This document shows, piece after piece, positions 6,435 through 7,308 of a stretch of 7,308 nt of DNA; within the stretch, counting starts at the first letter, position 1; every line of letters begins with the position of its first letter. The notes beneath the pieces are model-generated. The model was not told the DNA's origin. It ran no database searches and saw only the letters and a list, made by a program, of their open reading frames with translations. Both the position numbers and the translations under genes were made by a program. The stretch spans positions 1 to 7,308 of the forward strand of contig CAMLKO010000048.1 in NCBI GenBank assembly GCA_946480495.1, in the 5' to 3' direction. The stretch is from an uncultured Caulobacteraceae bacterium. Lineage in GTDB: Bacteria > Pseudomonadota > Alphaproteobacteria > Caulobacterales > Caulobacteraceae.

Positions 6435-6917
6435 TCAGCCGCTGACATACTCCGCGAACGGCTGGCCCAGCCGGTAGCCGGAGCGGATCGGCAGGCCCTG
6501 GTCGGGGCCCAGGCTGATGTCCTTTTCGGGGAAGACGATGACGACCTCGCGGCCGTTCCTCACCACCACGTCCACCGCGCCCGGACGGCGGCGGTCGGAG
6601 GCCTGCTTGATCTTGGAATAGTAGGGTTCGCGCTTCCAGGCGTCGGGATAGGCGGGGTCGACGTCGATCATCAGCTGGCCCGCGCCCCACATCATGAAGC
6701 GCGCGCGGTCGGGCCGCCAGCTGGCGTCCATCTCGGGCGTCGTCAGCCAGGCGCAGACGAACTGGGAGCAGGCCTGCGGGCGGCTCTCGTAGATGCCGCA
6801 GCCGACGCCCTTTTTGAAATGGCCGCACATGGTGTGGCGCGGCTTGGCGATGGCGTCGATCGCCAGGATCTTGCAGCACATGGCGCAGTCGCCGCACTGC
6901 TTCTGGGACTCTGTCAC
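6435..6917 (-). CDS. YkgJ family cysteine-cluster protein
   Basis: This 160-residue cytosolic protein has the metal-chelating cysteine arrangement of the YkgJ family (zinc/iron-chelating domain). It carries CGDCAMCC (C8, C11, C14, C15), C31 in TMCGHF, C40 in GCGIYESRPQAC, C50 and C55 in FVC. The 'CxIYxxRPxxC' block is the family hallmark. All eight cysteines lie in the first 55 residues, and the remaining 105 residues are Cys-free. Bacterial members are mostly of unknown function; a bound Zn or Fe-S centre is inferred from the Cys pattern. The start is GTG at 6917, because GGAGG sits five bases upstream. A TTG at 6935 in the same frame is possible but has its GGAG only two bases away. It follows the methyltransferase gene by 31 bases and precedes the GGT-family gene by 46 bases. 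No link to either is known to me. Confidence 0.88.
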   Translation of the reverse strand: MTESQKQCGDCAMCCKILAIDAIAKPRHTMCGHFKKGVGCGIYESRPQACSQFVCAWLTTPEMDASWRPDRARFMMWGAGQLMIDVDPAYPDAWKREPYYSKIKQASDRRRPGAVDVVVRNGREVVIVFPEKDISLGPDQGLPIRSGYRLGQPFAEYVSG

Positions 6918-6922
6918 ACGCG

Positions 6923-6927
6923 CCTCC
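6923..6927 (-). promoter_or_regulatory. Shine-Dalgarno deciding the GTG start of the YkgJ-family gene
   Basis: A full GGAGG core on the minus strand ends five bases before the GTG at 6917. It lies downstream of the alternative TTG start at 6935, so it would be inside the coding region if TTG were used. This argues for the shorter protein. Confidence 0.6.
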
Positions 6928-6948
6928 ACCCCCAACGCTCCGCCTACT

Positions 6949-7308
6949 TTACGGCAAACTCCAGACCGCCGTCTTCTTGACCTCCATGTCCTCCAGCTCG
7001 CGCGTGGTCGGCACTTGGTATTCGGCCAGCTTCACCAGCCCTTCGCGCGGGAAGTAGGTGCGCCCCGGATCGCCGATCAGCACCGTGGAGCCCTGCGCGC
7101 GCGCCGCCTCGAGCCAGGCCATCACGCGGGCGGCCAGCGGCTTTTCGTAACAGATGTCGCCGGCGAGGATGAGGTCGGCGGCCGGCGGCGCTTCGTCCAG
7201 CAGATCGACGTCGGTGAAGCCGATCTCCACCCCGTTCGCCGCCGCGTTCAGCGCAATCGCCGCCTCGCAGAAGCTGTCGATGTCGGCCGCCAGCGCGCTC
7301 GCCGCGCC
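6949..7308 (-). CDS. Class I SAM-dependent methyltransferase, EtfB lysine methyltransferase-like, C-terminal part
   Basis: The frame is open to the right edge and gives 119 residues, ending in VKKTAVWSLP before TAA (6951-6949). The N-terminal SAM-binding glycine motif is outside the window. Visible are LAADID (6-11, the acidic residue that binds the SAM ribose), AIALNAAANG (17-26), DLILAGDICYE (post-II/motif IV region), VLIGDPGRTYFPR and YQVPTTRELEDMEVKKTAVW. The DPGRxYxPR and LEDxEVKxTxVW blocks match bacterial proteins annotated as nicotinamide N-methyltransferase-like or 50S L11 methyltransferase. Those are the group that includes orthologues of human ETFBKMT (METTL20), shown in Agrobacterium and Rhizobium to methylate lysines of the electron-transfer flavoprotein beta subunit. 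The substrate here is inferred from that resemblance. A GTG at 7230 is internal and is not the start, because the conserved sequence continues upstream of it. Confidence 0.85.
   Translation of the reverse strand, partial: GAASALAADIDSFCEAAIALNAAANGVEIGFTDVDLLDEAPPAADLILAGDICYEKPLAARVMAWLEAARAQGSTVLIGDPGRTYFPREGLVKLAEYQVPTTRELEDMEVKKTAVWSLP

Noticed and set aside
4634..6445. 603-codon open frame on the plus strand
   Set aside because: It lies wholly antisense to the GGT-family gene. The translation is low-complexity (rich in G, A, V, R, D, H) and shows no family motif. It is a by-product of high GC third positions.
6389..6448. Longer GGT-family start at 6448
   Set aside because: It would overlap the YkgJ-family gene by 14 bases and put 20 residues before the RRRTFL signal, hiding it; the ribosome site at 6404-6397 fits the start at 6388.
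1..7308. Defence island, prophage, biosynthetic cluster or mobile element
   Set aside because: All nine genes fall into common housekeeping or widespread families. There is no transposase, integrase, tRNA, direct-repeat array or abrupt change in base composition.

Overview
The window looks like chromosomal DNA of a high-GC alphaproteobacterium, most plausibly Caulobacterales (Caulobacter, Phenylobacterium or Brevundimonas type). The grounds are the strong G/C bias at third codon positions, the DUF4170 gene (a mainly alphaproteobacterial family) directly after a CysQ/inositol-monophosphatase gene, and an EtfB-lysine-methyltransferase-like gene. The genus is an inference from gene content; no rRNA or other marker gene is present.

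All nine supported genes lie on the minus strand, so transcription runs from the right edge to the left edge. In transcription order they are: the C-terminal part of a class I methyltransferase resembling EtfB lysine methyltransferase (about 7308-6949); a YkgJ-type cysteine-cluster protein (6917-6435); an exported gamma-glutamyltransferase-family Ntn hydrolase with a Tat-like signal (6388-4643); an MmcQ/YjbR-fold protein (4640-4278); the ubiquinone-pathway decarboxylase UbiD (4267-2738); a four-helix MAPEG membrane protein (2690-2289); the TldE/PmbA subunit of the TldD/TldE protease (2247-916); a CysQ-like bisphosphate nucleotidase/inositol monophosphatase (919-140); and the N-terminal part of a DUF4170 protein (128-1).

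Spacing is tight: an ATGA overlap (pmbA/cysQ), 2 nt (GGT/YjbR), 10-11 nt (YjbR/ubiD and cysQ/DUF4170) and 31-47 nt elsewhere. No gap exceeds 50 bases, so there is no large unexplained stretch. No intrinsic terminator with a T-run is visible, and the run could be one long transcript or a few overlapping ones. Small hairpins occur after ubiD, after the MAPEG gene and in front of the GGT-family gene.

The genes do not form one recognisable pathway. UbiD serves ubiquinone synthesis, and EtfB methyltransferase acts on the flavoprotein that passes electrons toward ubiquinone. TldE is half of a peptide-maturing protease, and CysQ recycles PAP or dephosphorylates inositol phosphates. The GGT-family enzyme acts in the envelope or periplasm. 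I see no mobile element, CRISPR array, tRNA/rRNA, toxin-antitoxin pair, defence system or other clearly undescribed system. The points most worth a second look are the non-canonical substrate pocket of the GGT-family enzyme and the small intergenic structures around pmbA and the GGT-family gene.
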